A stretch of 64,000 nt of DNA from positions 3,204,501-3,268,500 of the forward strand of contig NZ_CABVGP010000001.1 of NCBI RefSeq assembly GCF_902497555.1, read 5' to 3'. The notes beneath the pieces were generated by a model. It searched no databases, was not told the origin of the DNA, and worked only from the letters and a program-made list of their open reading frames with translations. Position 1 is the stretch's first letter. Every line of letters starts with the position of its first letter. The stretch comes from Amycolatopsis camponoti (GTDB lineage Bacteria > Actinomycetota > Actinomycetes > Mycobacteriales > Pseudonocardiaceae). This document shows positions 40,633 through 48,230 of this stretch, one piece after another. The position numbers and the translations under genes were made by a program.

Positions 40633-41217
40633 TCAGCCACGAGCGGCGCGGGCGCGCAGGTGCGCGCGTTCGCCGTGCTGCCCGAACAGGATCAGCAGCT
40701 CGACGGCCTGCCCGTCGGCGCTCCCGAGCCAGTGCGGCAGCGTCGTGTCGAACTCCGCGGCCTCCCCGGCGGGCAGCACCAGGTCGTGCTCGCCGAGGAC
40801 CAGCCGCAGGCGCCCGTGGAGCACGTAGAGCCACTCGTGACCGTCGTGGGTCTGGTGGTCCGGCTCGAGCGGCCGGTCGCTGCCCGGGATGATCATCTTG
40901 TACGCCTGCATGCCACCCGGCCGGCGCGACAGCGGCACGAACGTCATGCCGTGGCGGTGGAGCGGGGTGAGGTGGACGCGCGGGTCGCCGGTGCGGGGCG
41001 CGCCGACGAGGTCGTCGAGCGGGACGCGGTAGGCGCGCGCCAGCGGCAGCAGCAGCTCCAGGCCGGCCCGCCGCTGCCCGCTTTCCAGCCGGGACAGCGT
41101 GCTCTCCGAGATCCCGGTGGTGCCGGCCACCTCGGCCAGCGTGAGCCCGCGGTTGCGGCGCAGGGTCCGCAGCCGGGGGCCGACGGCCTGCAGGACGTCC
41201 TCGATGTCGTCGGTCAC
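40633..41217 (-). CDS. XRE-cupin transcriptional regulator
   Basis: 194 aa from GTG at 41217 (VTDDIEDVL); longer frames run into the intergenic region. HTH_3: GPRLRTLRRNRGLTLAEVAGTTGISESTLSRLESGQRRAG, followed by a C-terminal cupin (YKMIIPG, HDGHEWLYVLHGRLRLVLGEHD, LPAGEAAEFD). The cupin would bind the effector. Divergent from the methyltransferase-DinB unit at 41283, which is the natural target. Candidate operator CTTGC-N7-GCAAG at 41226-41242. Confidence 0.9.
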   Translation of the reverse strand: MTDDIEDVLQAVGPRLRTLRRNRGLTLAEVAGTTGISESTLSRLESGQRRAGLELLLPLARAYRVPLDDLVGAPRTGDPRVHLTPLHRHGMTFVPLSRRPGGMQAYKMIIPGSDRPLEPDHQTHDGHEWLYVLHGRLRLVLGEHDLVLPAGEAAEFDTTLPHWLGSADGQAVELLILFGQHGERAHLRARAARG

Positions 41218-41225
41218 CCGGCCAT

Positions 41226-41242
41226 CTTGCCGAAACCGCAAG
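41226..41242. promoter_or_regulatory. candidate XRE operator (CTTGC-N7-GCAAG)
   Basis: Short inverted repeat nine bases upstream of the XRE-cupin start; a second one, GTGCC-N5-GGCAC, follows at 41248-41262. Both are short and could be chance. Confidence 0.4.
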
Positions 41243-41282
41243 AAACCGTGCCACCTCGGCACGCCCGGGGCACGGTGGGCCC

Positions 41283-41885
41283 ATGACCACCACCGAGTTC
41301 TGGGACGCCCACCACGCGACACCGACGGCCGACCCCCGCGCGAACGTCAGGCTCACCGAGGTCGTGACCGATCTCGACCCCGGCACGGCGCTCGACCTGG
41401 GGAGCGGCGCCGGCGGCGACGCGCTGTGGCTCGCCCGCCGCGGCTGGCACGTGACCGCGGCCGACATCTCCGGCGTCGCGATCGGCCGCCTGGCCGCCCG
41501 GGCCCGGGAGCTGGGGCTCGGCGACCGGGTCACCGCCGAGCGGCACGACCTGGGTGCGACTTTCCCCGCGGGCCGCTTCGACCTCGTCTCGGCGCACTAC
41601 CTGCACACGCCCTTCGCCCTGCCGCGCGCCCGCGTGCTGCGTCAAGCCGCGGAAGCGCTGTCCCCGGGCGGCCGGCTGCTGGTCGTCGACCACGGGTCCG
41701 TCGCGCCGTGGTCGTGGGACCAGGACGCGCGGTTCCCGTCCGCGCGGGAAGTGGCTCTGTCGCTGGAACTCGACGCCGGCGGATGGACGGTCGAGCGCGC
41801 CGATGCCCTGTCCCGTCGTGCCACCGGACCCGGCGGGCAGGTCGCCGACGTCGTCGACCACCTGCTGCTGATCCGCCGCCGATGA
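41283..41885 (+). CDS. class I SAM-dependent methyltransferase
   Basis: 200 aa. SAM motif I LDLGSGAGGDALWLA, motif II VTAADIS, and HYLHTPF/SPGGRLLVVDHGSVAPWSW further on. This resembles small TehB-like or thiopurine-type methyltransferases that detoxify chalcogens or thiols; substrate unproved. Its TGA overlaps an ATG for the next frame, and the DinB gene begins 20 bases later with its own RBS, so the two are co-transcribed. Confidence 0.88.
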   Translation: MTTTEFWDAHHATPTADPRANVRLTEVVTDLDPGTALDLGSGAGGDALWLARRGWHVTAADISGVAIGRLAARARELGLGDRVTAERHDLGATFPAGRFDLVSAHYLHTPFALPRARVLRQAAEALSPGGRLLVVDHGSVAPWSWDQDARFPSAREVALSLELDAGGWTVERADALSRRATGPGGQVADVVDHLLLIRRR

Positions 41886-41905
41886 CCGTCCGAGGAGGAC
41901 TCGCC

Positions 41906-42382
41906 ATGTCCCGTAGACGCGACACCCCGCCCCCGCGGACCGGCCCGGGGGAGAAGGACGTGCTGCGCGCGTTCCTCGACCAGGTGCGCGCCGCGGTGGC
42001 CGCCAAGGCCGAGGGCGTGCCCGAGCCGCAGGTCCGGACGGCGGGCGTGCCGTCGGGCACGTCACTGCTGGGGCTGGTGCGGCACCTGACCCACGTCGAG
42101 CGCTTCACGTTCCTCGGCGAGCGCACGGCCGACTGGCCCGGCACGTTCCGCCCGCGTCCCGAGGAGACGGTCGCCGAGCTGCTGGCCGGCTACCGCGCGG
42201 CGGTCGAGGAGGCCAACGCGGTCATCGACGCGTGCACCGACCTGACCGAGCCGGTGTCCCGCCCCGGCGGCTCGCCGCCGTCGATGCGCTGGGCGCTGGT
42301 GCACATGATCGAGGAGACCGGCCGCCACGCCGGCCACGCCGACATCCTGCGCGAGCTGATCGACGGCACCACGGGCCGGTAG
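41906..42382 (+). CDS. DinB/mycothiol-maleylpyruvate-isomerase-fold protein
   Basis: 158 aa from ATG MSRRRDTPP with RBS GAGGAGGA (41892-41899); an ATG at 41882 overlaps the previous stop but lacks an RBS. Features of the DinB_2 fold: GEKDVLRAFLDQVRAAVAAKAEG, SLLGLVRHLTHVERFTFLGE and the metal-type histidines in HMIEETGRHAGHADILRE. Family members use mycothiol or bacillithiol as cosubstrate in detoxification, which suits the neighbouring methyltransferase. Confidence 0.88.
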   Translation: MSRRRDTPPPRTGPGEKDVLRAFLDQVRAAVAAKAEGVPEPQVRTAGVPSGTSLLGLVRHLTHVERFTFLGERTADWPGTFRPRPEETVAELLAGYRAAVEEANAVIDACTDLTEPVSRPGGSPPSMRWALVHMIEETGRHAGHADILRELIDGTTGR

Positions 42383-42466
42383 GGAACGCCCGGGTGCGGC
42401 GCTCTCCCAGCGGGTCGCGGCCACGACGTCCCGGCTCCGGCGGTCCGGGCGTGCGACAGTGGCGAG

Positions 42467-42760
42467 ATGAACGGCCGGAACGAGGAGGGGGCCAGGACGG
42501 TCGCGGAGCTGGCCCGGATGCCGGCGTGGACGGTGACCGGCTCGCGCGGGCGGTGGAACACCGCGGAGCGCGTCCTCGCCCTCGGCGGCCGGCGCTGGGT
42601 GGTCGGGCTGACCCCGACCGCCGGCGGCGCGACGGCGTTGATGCTCTGGTGCGACGACGACGTGGTCGCCCACCGGCGCGGCCCCGAGGGTGCTCTCTGC
42701 GAGACCGCGCTGCGGTGGGTGACCAACCTCCTGGCCGGCCGCCCGTGGGACGGCCGCTGA
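42467..42760 (+). CDS. hypothetical protein, 97 aa
   Basis: Small soluble protein: AELARMPAWTVTGSRGRWNTAERVLALGGRRWVVGLTPT. No recognised family. It is 84 bp downstream of the DinB gene and nine bases from the convergent membrane gene. The coding call rests on the start after GGCGAG and on reading toward a plausible stop. Confidence 0.5.
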   Translation: MNGRNEEGARTVAELARMPAWTVTGSRGRWNTAERVLALGGRRWVVGLTPTAGGATALMLWCDDDVVAHRRGPEGALCETALRWVTNLLAGRPWDGR

Positions 42761-42768
42761 TCCGGTTC

Positions 42769-43272
42769 CTAGCGGATCGCCTTGGTGGACGCGAAGTACG
42801 CGTTCGACGGCGCCATGAACGAAAGCACCACCCCGACGGCGGCGGCGAGCACGCCGACGTACGCGACGATCGTGCTCTGCCCGACCAGCAGGGAGATCAG
42901 CTGCAGGGCGGTCAGCACGGTCAGCACGATGCGCGCCCAGTTCCGGCCGGCGCGCAGCTTGAACGCGAACAGCAGATAGAGCGCGGCGATGACCACGGCG
43001 ATCACGACGGCGGTGATCATCGCGATGTTCACGGCCTGGTCGATCTGCGTCTCGGTGAGGCCGCCGCCGTTTTGTCTGTTCGAATTGCGCAGCGCATCGG
43101 TGATCGCGTCACGATTTCCGAAGATCAGCAATCCGCCGATGAGCCCGATGACGGTCGAGGCGATGAACGCCCAGAAAGCGCCTTCGACGGTGCTGGGCCG
43201 AGCGGTCACGGCGGCCGGCTGGCCGGCACCGGCGGATTCGGGATAGTTCGGGTAGTTCGGTGATTCGGTCAT
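42769..43272 (-). CDS. four-TM membrane protein
   Basis: 167 aa. An N-terminal proline/tyrosine-rich cytoplasmic tail (TESPNYPNYPESAGAG) precedes hydrophobic segments at ~32-50 (AFWAFIASTVIGLIGGLLI), ~83-104, ~112-131 and ~137-158. Similar proteins occur widely in mycobacteria and Amycolatopsis; function unknown. A loop of NRDAITDALRNSNRQNGGG between helices 1 and 2 faces outside. Upstream 69 bp lies the small membrane gene at 43342. Confidence 0.72.
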   Translation of the reverse strand: MTESPNYPNYPESAGAGQPAAVTARPSTVEGAFWAFIASTVIGLIGGLLIFGNRDAITDALRNSNRQNGGGLTETQIDQAVNIAMITAVVIAVVIAALYLLFAFKLRAGRNWARIVLTVLTALQLISLLVGQSTIVAYVGVLAAAVGVVLSFMAPSNAYFASTKAIR

Positions 43273-43341
43273 AGTGATCGAATAGCACGCTTTCGGGTCG
43301 TCCGCAGATCGAACGGCTGTTTCCGGCGTTCAACCGTGATG

Positions 43342-43503
43342 TCACTTCCCGCGGCCGAGGGACTCTCGCTTGACGAAGCCGATCACGGCGGTCGCGACGA
43401 ACAGCACCGCGCCGACGATGATCAGCCAGAAGAGCCCCTTGATGACGATGCCGAGGACGGCGAGGACGGCCCAGATCACCAGCAGTCCGACGAGAATACC
43501 CAT
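43342..43503 (-). CDS. 53-aa small membrane protein
   Basis: ATG MGILVGLLVIWAVLAVLGI... runs to a TGA at 43342, with RBS GGGAGCTGAC. Two hydrophobic segments and a basic tail (VKRESLGRGK). Too short for common ORF finders but with good start signals and typical actinobacterial codon use. Similar short hydrophobic proteins exist in actinomycetes; role unknown. Confidence 0.65.
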   Translation of the reverse strand: MGILVGLLVIWAVLAVLGIVIKGLFWLIIVGAVLFVATAVIGFVKRESLGRGK

Positions 43504-43693
43504 GTCAGCTCCCTCCGAGGGTGTGCGCGGAGAGGTACCCGGTCACCCCGGCGGCTACACCTGCCCGCCACGGCGGGGAGTCTGTCCACGGGGGAGCGAC
43601 GGAACCTCCCGCCGGGGTAGCAGCCGTCCCCGCCGCCGGGGGGACGTGCGCGCGCGGAGGGTCACCTCCAGCTTCGCGAGCGGGCCGGTGAGC
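43504..43693. other. gap with no gene
   Basis: Together with the remnant that follows this forms a 462-bp stretch (43504-43965) without an intact gene. Only the SDR fragment was found; the rest shows no promoter, repeat or RNA I can support. Confidence 0.5.
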
Positions 43694-43834
43694 GTCGTGT
43701 CTTCGGAAGTCGGCCCGAAGGGGCTCACCGCCACCCTGATCTCGCCGGGCTGCATCGCCGAGACCGAGTTCTTCCGCGGGAAGCTCACCGACCAGACGCT
43801 GCACGTCGACGGCGGAGCCCACACGACCTGCTGA
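43694..43834 (+). pseudogene. SDR C-terminal remnant with internal deletion
   Basis: One frame reads VVSSEVGPKGLTATLISPGC, then IAETEFFRGKLTD followed at once by QTLHVDGGAHTTC and a stop. In full SDRs the two parts are separated by ~40-45 residues (the segment before GQTLHVNGGAHT). The N-terminal Rossmann part is missing too. This is a decayed short-chain dehydrogenase gene. Confidence 0.65.
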
Positions 43835-43965
43835 CCGTCCACCGTGGAATGTTCAGGGGAGCTGGGCGGTGGGCGCCGGAGCAATGTCGCGCCGTCCCTT
43901 GCCCGCCGTTTCCGTGCGCTCCTAATGTCGATCCCGCCCGCACCACCCACCGACCGGGAGCATCC

Positions 43966-44025
43966 ATGACCTTCGCGTCCCCCGCGCTCATCGGGCCCCT
44001 CGGCACGCCGGTGGTGGCCCGATGA
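43966..44025 (+). CDS. 19-aa coupled leader ORF or gene remnant
   Basis: ATG with GGGAG RBS (43956-43960) encodes MTFASPALIGPLGTPVVAR and ends in TGA overlapping the ATG of the enolase gene (ATGA, 44022-44025). It might be a leader coupling translation or the residual N-terminus of a lost gene. Confidence 0.45.
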   Translation: MTFASPALIGPLGTPVVAR

Positions 44026-45131
44026 AGATCACCGCCATCACCCTCGACCGGCTGCGGCTCGCGCTGGACCCGCCGCTGCGCGCGGCCTGGGACCCGGACC
44101 CGCGCCGCCACTTCGATGCCACCATCGTGCGCGTCCACACCGACGACGGCGTCACCGGCATCGGCTCCGGCGACACCATGGCCGGCTTCGAAGCGGTCGA
44201 GCACCTGTTCCTCGGCGAGGACCCCCTCGCCATCGTCCGGCACGTCAAGGCCATCGAGACGGCCAACTTCCACGGCGGCCGCTTCTGGCCCCTCGAGGTC
44301 GCCCTGTGGGACATCATCGGCCAGGTCGCCGGCCTGCCGGTGGCGACGCTGTTCGGCAACGCCGTCCGCGAGCTGCCCGCCTACGCCTCCTCGGCCGAGC
44401 TGAAGCCGCCCGAAGAGCGCGTCGAGACCGCCTTGCGGGCCCGCGAAGCCGGCTTCCGTGCCATGAAGATCCGCATCGACCGCGACCGCGTGGAGGACGG
44501 CGTCGCCGCGGTGGCCGCCGTCCGCGACGCTCTCGGCCCCGGCTTCGAGATCATGGTGGACCTCAACCAGTCCTGGCGGATGGCGGGCGACACGAGCCCC
44601 GCGTCCGACCTGGCCAAGACCCGGAAGCTGGTGCGCCGGCTGGCCGAGCTGGACGTCTTCTGGGTCGAGGAGCCCTTGCCCTACCACGATCTCGCCGGCT
44701 TCCAGACGCTCCGGGCGGAGAACCCCGGCACGCGGATCGCGGCGGGGGAGATGCACCACTCGGTGCCGGAACTGCTGCGGTACCTCGAAGACGACGTCCT
44801 CGACGTCTACCAGATGGACGTCGTGCTCGCGGTCGGCATGCACCGCGCCCGGACGCTGGCCGAGCTCGCGCAGCTCAAGCACCGCTCGTTCACCCCGCAC
44901 AGCTGGACCAACGGCATCGGCGTGCTGGCCAACCTGCACGTCGCGGCCGGCGTCGGCGGCGGCCCGTACTTCGAGTTCCCGTGGGACCCGCCGGGCTGGA
45001 CGCCCGAACGCCGCGACTTCATGCTCGCCGAACCCGTGATGATCACCCCGGCCGGCGAGCTGGCGGTCCCGCGGCGGCCCGGCCTGGGCATCGAACTGGA
45101 CGAGGAGGCGGTGGACCGGTGGCGGATCTGA
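44022..45131 (+). CDS. mandelate racemase/enolase-superfamily enzyme
   Basis: 369 aa. N-terminal capping domain then TIM barrel. Active-site residues of the mandelate-racemase subgroup are all visible: K149-x-R151 (MKIRID), metal ligands D180, E217 (in WVEEP, 214-218) and E243, and the Asp-His dyad D266/H293 with the classic 27-residue spacing. It should abstract an alpha proton from a carboxylate, as dehydratase or racemase of a sugar or aryl acid. Followed by an iron alcohol dehydrogenase, so a short acid-catabolism unit is possible. Confidence 0.9.
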   Translation: MKITAITLDRLRLALDPPLRAAWDPDPRRHFDATIVRVHTDDGVTGIGSGDTMAGFEAVEHLFLGEDPLAIVRHVKAIETANFHGGRFWPLEVALWDIIGQVAGLPVATLFGNAVRELPAYASSAELKPPEERVETALRAREAGFRAMKIRIDRDRVEDGVAAVAAVRDALGPGFEIMVDLNQSWRMAGDTSPASDLAKTRKLVRRLAELDVFWVEEPLPYHDLAGFQTLRAENPGTRIAAGEMHHSVPELLRYLEDDVLDVYQMDVVLAVGMHRARTLAELAQLKHRSFTPHSWTNGIGVLANLHVAAGVGGGPYFEFPWDPPGWTPERRDFMLAEPVMITPAGELAVPRRPGLGIELDEEAVDRWRI

Positions 45132-45195
45132 CCCACCGGGGCGGAGGCCGCGTACGGTCGTCTCGCCGCCGTCCCGGCCGTCCGAAGGAGACCGC

Positions 45196-46332
45196 ATGCG
45201 CCTGACCGTGGAACCGACCGGCCGCGCCGAATACGGTCCCGGCGTCCTGGCCGAGCTGCCGGGATTCGTCGCATCCCTGGGGCACACCCGGGTCTTCGTG
45301 GTCACCGACCGCGGCCTGCGGGCCACCGGGATCGTCGGGCGCGTCGAGAAGATCCTGGCCGCGGCCGGGATCGAGCACGCCGTCCACGAGGACGTCGGCC
45401 CGAACCCGTCGACGGCGGAGCTCGACCGCGGGGCCGCCCGCCTGCGCGAGTTCGGCGTCGCGGCCGTGCTGGCGCTCGGCGGCGGGTCGGCCCTGGACGC
45501 GGCGAAGGGCATCTCGCTGCTCGCCGGCAACCCGGGCGCGGCCGCCGCGGACGCGGACCGGCTGTGGGACGCGGGTGACGGCCTGCCCCTGATCGCGGTG
45601 CCCACCACCGCCGGCACCGGCGCCGAGACCAACGGGTTCGGCGTCACGGAGGACCGGTGCGCCCGCCGGAAGGTCTACATCGGACACTCGTCGGTGAAGC
45701 CGCGGATCGCCGTCCTGGACCCGGAGCTCACCCTCGGCCTGCCCGCGCGCGTCACCGCCGCGACCGGTCTGGACGCACTGGTCCACGGCATCGAGTCGCT
45801 GGCCTCGCGCGGGTCGACGCCGTTTTCCGAGGCGTACGCGACGCAGGCGGTGAGCCTGGTCGGGCGCTGGCTCCCGGTGGCCTACCGCGACGGCGGGGAC
45901 CTGGAAGCGCGGTCCGGGCTGATGCTCGGCGCGCACCTGGCCGGGCACGCGCTGACGTTGTCCGGGCTCGGGCTGGTCCACGGGATCGGGCACGCGCTGA
46001 CCGCGCACACGGGCACCCCGCACGGCGTCGCGCTGGCGGCGGTGCTGGAAGAGGTGATGGCGTTCAGCGCCCCGGCCGTGGCTTCGGCGTACGAAGCGAC
46101 GGCCCGCGCCCTGAACCTGCCGCTTTCGCCGGACTGGCCGGGCGCGGCGATCGAGGCGGTCCGGGAGATTTCCGGGGCGATCGAGATCAAGCGCCCGCTG
46201 CGCGACCTCGGCGTGACCCGCGACGACCTCCCGGCGCTGGCGGCGGACGCGGTCGCGGACGCCGTCACCAAGAACGCGCCGCGGCTGCCGTCGGAGGCCG
46301 AGGTGGTGGAGCTGCTGCGGGAGGTCTACTGA
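45196..46332 (+). CDS. iron-containing alcohol dehydrogenase
   Basis: 378 aa group III ADH. N-terminal NAD(P) segment with LALGGGSALDAAKGISLLAG, FPTTAGTG-like AVPTTAGTGAETNGFG, and metal-binding histidines in VHGIGHALTAHTGTPHG. Fe2+ or Zn2+ may serve. RBS GAAGGAG (45184-45190). 64 bp after the enolase-superfamily gene, on the same strand, so the two are likely consecutive pathway steps; substrate undetermined. Confidence 0.9.
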   Translation: MRLTVEPTGRAEYGPGVLAELPGFVASLGHTRVFVVTDRGLRATGIVGRVEKILAAAGIEHAVHEDVGPNPSTAELDRGAARLREFGVAAVLALGGGSALDAAKGISLLAGNPGAAAADADRLWDAGDGLPLIAVPTTAGTGAETNGFGVTEDRCARRKVYIGHSSVKPRIAVLDPELTLGLPARVTAATGLDALVHGIESLASRGSTPFSEAYATQAVSLVGRWLPVAYRDGGDLEARSGLMLGAHLAGHALTLSGLGLVHGIGHALTAHTGTPHGVALAAVLEEVMAFSAPAVASAYEATARALNLPLSPDWPGAAIEAVREISGAIEIKRPLRDLGVTRDDLPALAADAVADAVTKNAPRLPSEAEVVELLREVY

Positions 46333-46748
46333 CCGAAGCCGCGGAAGACGCCGTCCACGCCGGCCGAGCGGGTGAAGTCCGCCCAGTCCAGGTTCGCCAG
46401 GTTGAGGTTGTTCTCCACGCTCCACAGCTCGGCGGGCACCACCCGGAACGGCGCGAAGTCGCGCTGGTCGCCGTCTCGGCGGGGGAGCACCCGGACGGCG
46501 AGCACGGGGTGCTCGGGGCCGGTGAGGGTCGTCTCGTCGGCGAGGAAGGAGACGATCGGCCCGGCGGTTTGCTTCTCCCGCAACGCTTCCGCGTCCAGGC
46601 CGGCGAACGCCGGGTCGTCCAGCAGGGTGACGTCGGCCAGGAAGCCGTCTTCGCTCGGCGTCCGGACCTCCTCGGCCAGGGCGGCCCAGGCGCCGTCGTC
46701 GCCGAACCAGGTGCGGACGAGAACCGGACTGGCCGGGAGCGCGGTCAT
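46326..46748 (-). CDS. DUF6924-domain protein
   Basis: 140 aa. The pattern VLVRTWFGDDGAWAALAEEV, LLDDPAFAGLDAEAL and the C-terminal VVPAELWSVENNLNLANLDWADF matches the actinobacterial DUF6924 family, which is soluble and of unknown function. Overlaps the end of the convergent alcohol dehydrogenase by seven bases and starts ten bases after the SGNH gene stop. Confidence 0.8.
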   Translation of the reverse strand: MTALPASPVLVRTWFGDDGAWAALAEEVRTPSEDGFLADVTLLDDPAFAGLDAEALREKQTAGPIVSFLADETTLTGPEHPVLAVRVLPRRDGDQRDFAPFRVVPAELWSVENNLNLANLDWADFTRSAGVDGVFRGFGQ

Positions 46749-46758
46749 GCGCCCGAGG

Positions 46759-47364
46759 TTACGCGGCGAGATCGGCCGCCACGGCCAGCACGTGGGGTGC
46801 CAGCGCGTCCGCGATCACCCCGTACCCGGCGGACGACGGGTGGAACCGGTCGGCCGAGAACAGCGCGGGATCCGCGGCGAAGCGGGCGGAGAGCTGGGGT
46901 CCGGGAGCCGCGACCGCGCCGCCCGCCCGGATGGTCGCCTCGGCCTGCGCCTGCGCGTACTGACCACTCGCCGCCGAAACCAGGCCCCGGTACGCCCCCG
47001 GTATCCGCGAGACGATCCCCAGGTCCGGCGCCGGGACCACGATGACGCGCGCGCCGGCGCGGACCAGCCGGGCCACCGCGTCGTGCAGCTGCCCGGCGGC
47101 GACCGCCGGGGGGACCAGCCGCGCGAGGTCGTTCGCGCCGATCACGATCAACGCCAGGTCCACGCCGTCGCGGAGGGCGACGCCGACCTGGCGTTCGAGG
47201 TCGTCGGACCGGGCGCCGGGCACGCCGTAGCCGTGCAGGTCCACGGCGTGGCCCGCCGCGCGCAGCTGCCGGGTGAGGCGCTGCCCCAAGGTGTCTTCGG
47301 CGCGCGTGCTGCCGACGCCGGCCGCCAGGGAGTCGCCGAGGACGCAGAATCGGAGAATGCTCAT
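46759..47364 (-). CDS. SGNH/GDSL hydrolase
   Basis: 201 aa. Block I GDSLAAG with nucleophile Ser, block II G at YGVPGA, block III GANDLARL and block V DRFHPSSAGY with catalytic Asp/His. No signal peptide, so a cytoplasmic esterase or lipase. It is upstream of and probably co-transcribed with the DUF6924 gene; 44 bp from the divergent alpha/beta hydrolase. Confidence 0.9.
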   Translation of the reverse strand: MSILRFCVLGDSLAAGVGSTRAEDTLGQRLTRQLRAAGHAVDLHGYGVPGARSDDLERQVGVALRDGVDLALIVIGANDLARLVPPAVAAGQLHDAVARLVRAGARVIVVPAPDLGIVSRIPGAYRGLVSAASGQYAQAQAEATIRAGGAVAAPGPQLSARFAADPALFSADRFHPSSAGYGVIADALAPHVLAVAADLAA

Positions 47365-47408
47365 CGACAGCTACAACGTCCGGGCGGCGCCGTTGTTTCC
47401 CGGGGTGG

Positions 47409-48230
47409 GTGCGCTTGACTAGGACCGTGGTCGTGCGGGTGCTGCTCGGGCTGGTGCTGGTCGTCGTGCTGGTGCTCGCGCTCGTCTGGCTCTTCCAGCG
47501 CCGCCTGATCTACCAGCCGGACACCACCCCGGTGCCCGCCGCCGGCACCGTGCTGCCCGGCGCCGAGGACGTCCGATTGCGCACCGCCGACGGCCTGGAG
47601 CTGGGCGCGTGGTTCGTCGGACCCGCGGGATCGGCCCCGAAGGCGACCGTGCTCGTGGCCAACGGCAACGGCGGCAACCGGGCCGGTCGCGCGCCACTGG
47701 CCGCGAAGCTCGCGCAAGCCGGCCTCGCGGTGCTGATGTTCGACTACCGGGGCTACGGCGGTAACGCGGGCGACCCCGACGAAGACGGGCTGGCCCTCGA
47801 CGTCCGCGCGGCCTACCGCTACCTCGTCGAAGACCGGCGCGTGCCGCCGGAGCGGCTCCTTTTCCACGGCGAAAGCCTCGGCTGCGCCGTGGTCGCCGAA
47901 CTGGCCCTCGACCACCCGCCGGCCGGGCTGCTCCTGCGCTCGCCGTTCACGGACCTCGCCGCCGTCGGCGCCGGAATCTACCCCTTCCTGCCGGTGCGGC
48001 TGCTGCTGCGCGACCGGTTCCCGGTCCGGGACGAGGTCGCGCGCCTGCGCGTCCCCACGGTGGTGGTCCTGGGCGGCCGCGACTCCATCGTCCCGCCGGC
48101 CCAGAGCCGAGAAGTGGCCGCCGCGGCGTCGGCGCGGCTGGTCGAGGTCCCCGGCGCCGACCACAACGACCCGGTGCTGCTCGAAGGGCGCGCACTCGTC
48201 GACGCCGTGCTGTCACTGGTGCCGAGCTGA
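47409..48230 (+). CDS. membrane-anchored alpha/beta hydrolase
   Basis: 273 aa (GTG start; GTG at 47427 also possible). N-terminal anchor helix [23 protein letters not shown], then the hydrolase fold: [11 protein letters not shown] oxyanion region, DYRGYGGN, nucleophile [14 protein letters not shown], acid Asp in GGRDSIV and terminal His in ADHND. This resembles ABHD13/BEM46-type serine hydrolases. Its last 18 bp overlap the convergent LuxR gene. Confidence 0.9.
   Translation: MRLTRTVVVRVLLGLVLVVVLVLALVWLFQRRLIYQPDTTPVPAAGTVLPGAEDVRLRTADGLELGAWFVGPAGSAPKATVLVANGNGGNRAGRAPLAAKLAQAGLAVLMFDYRGYGGNAGDPDEDGLALDVRAAYRYLVEDRRVPPERLLFHGESLGCAVVAELALDHPPAGLLLRSPFTDLAAVGAGIYPFLPVRLLLRDRFPVRDEVARLRVPTVVVLGGRDSIVPPAQSREVAAAASARLVEVPGADHNDPVLLEGRALVDAVLSLVPS

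Noticed and set aside
42383..42466. Possible small gene between DinB and the 97-aa gene
   Set aside because: No frame with both a start signal and plausible composition.
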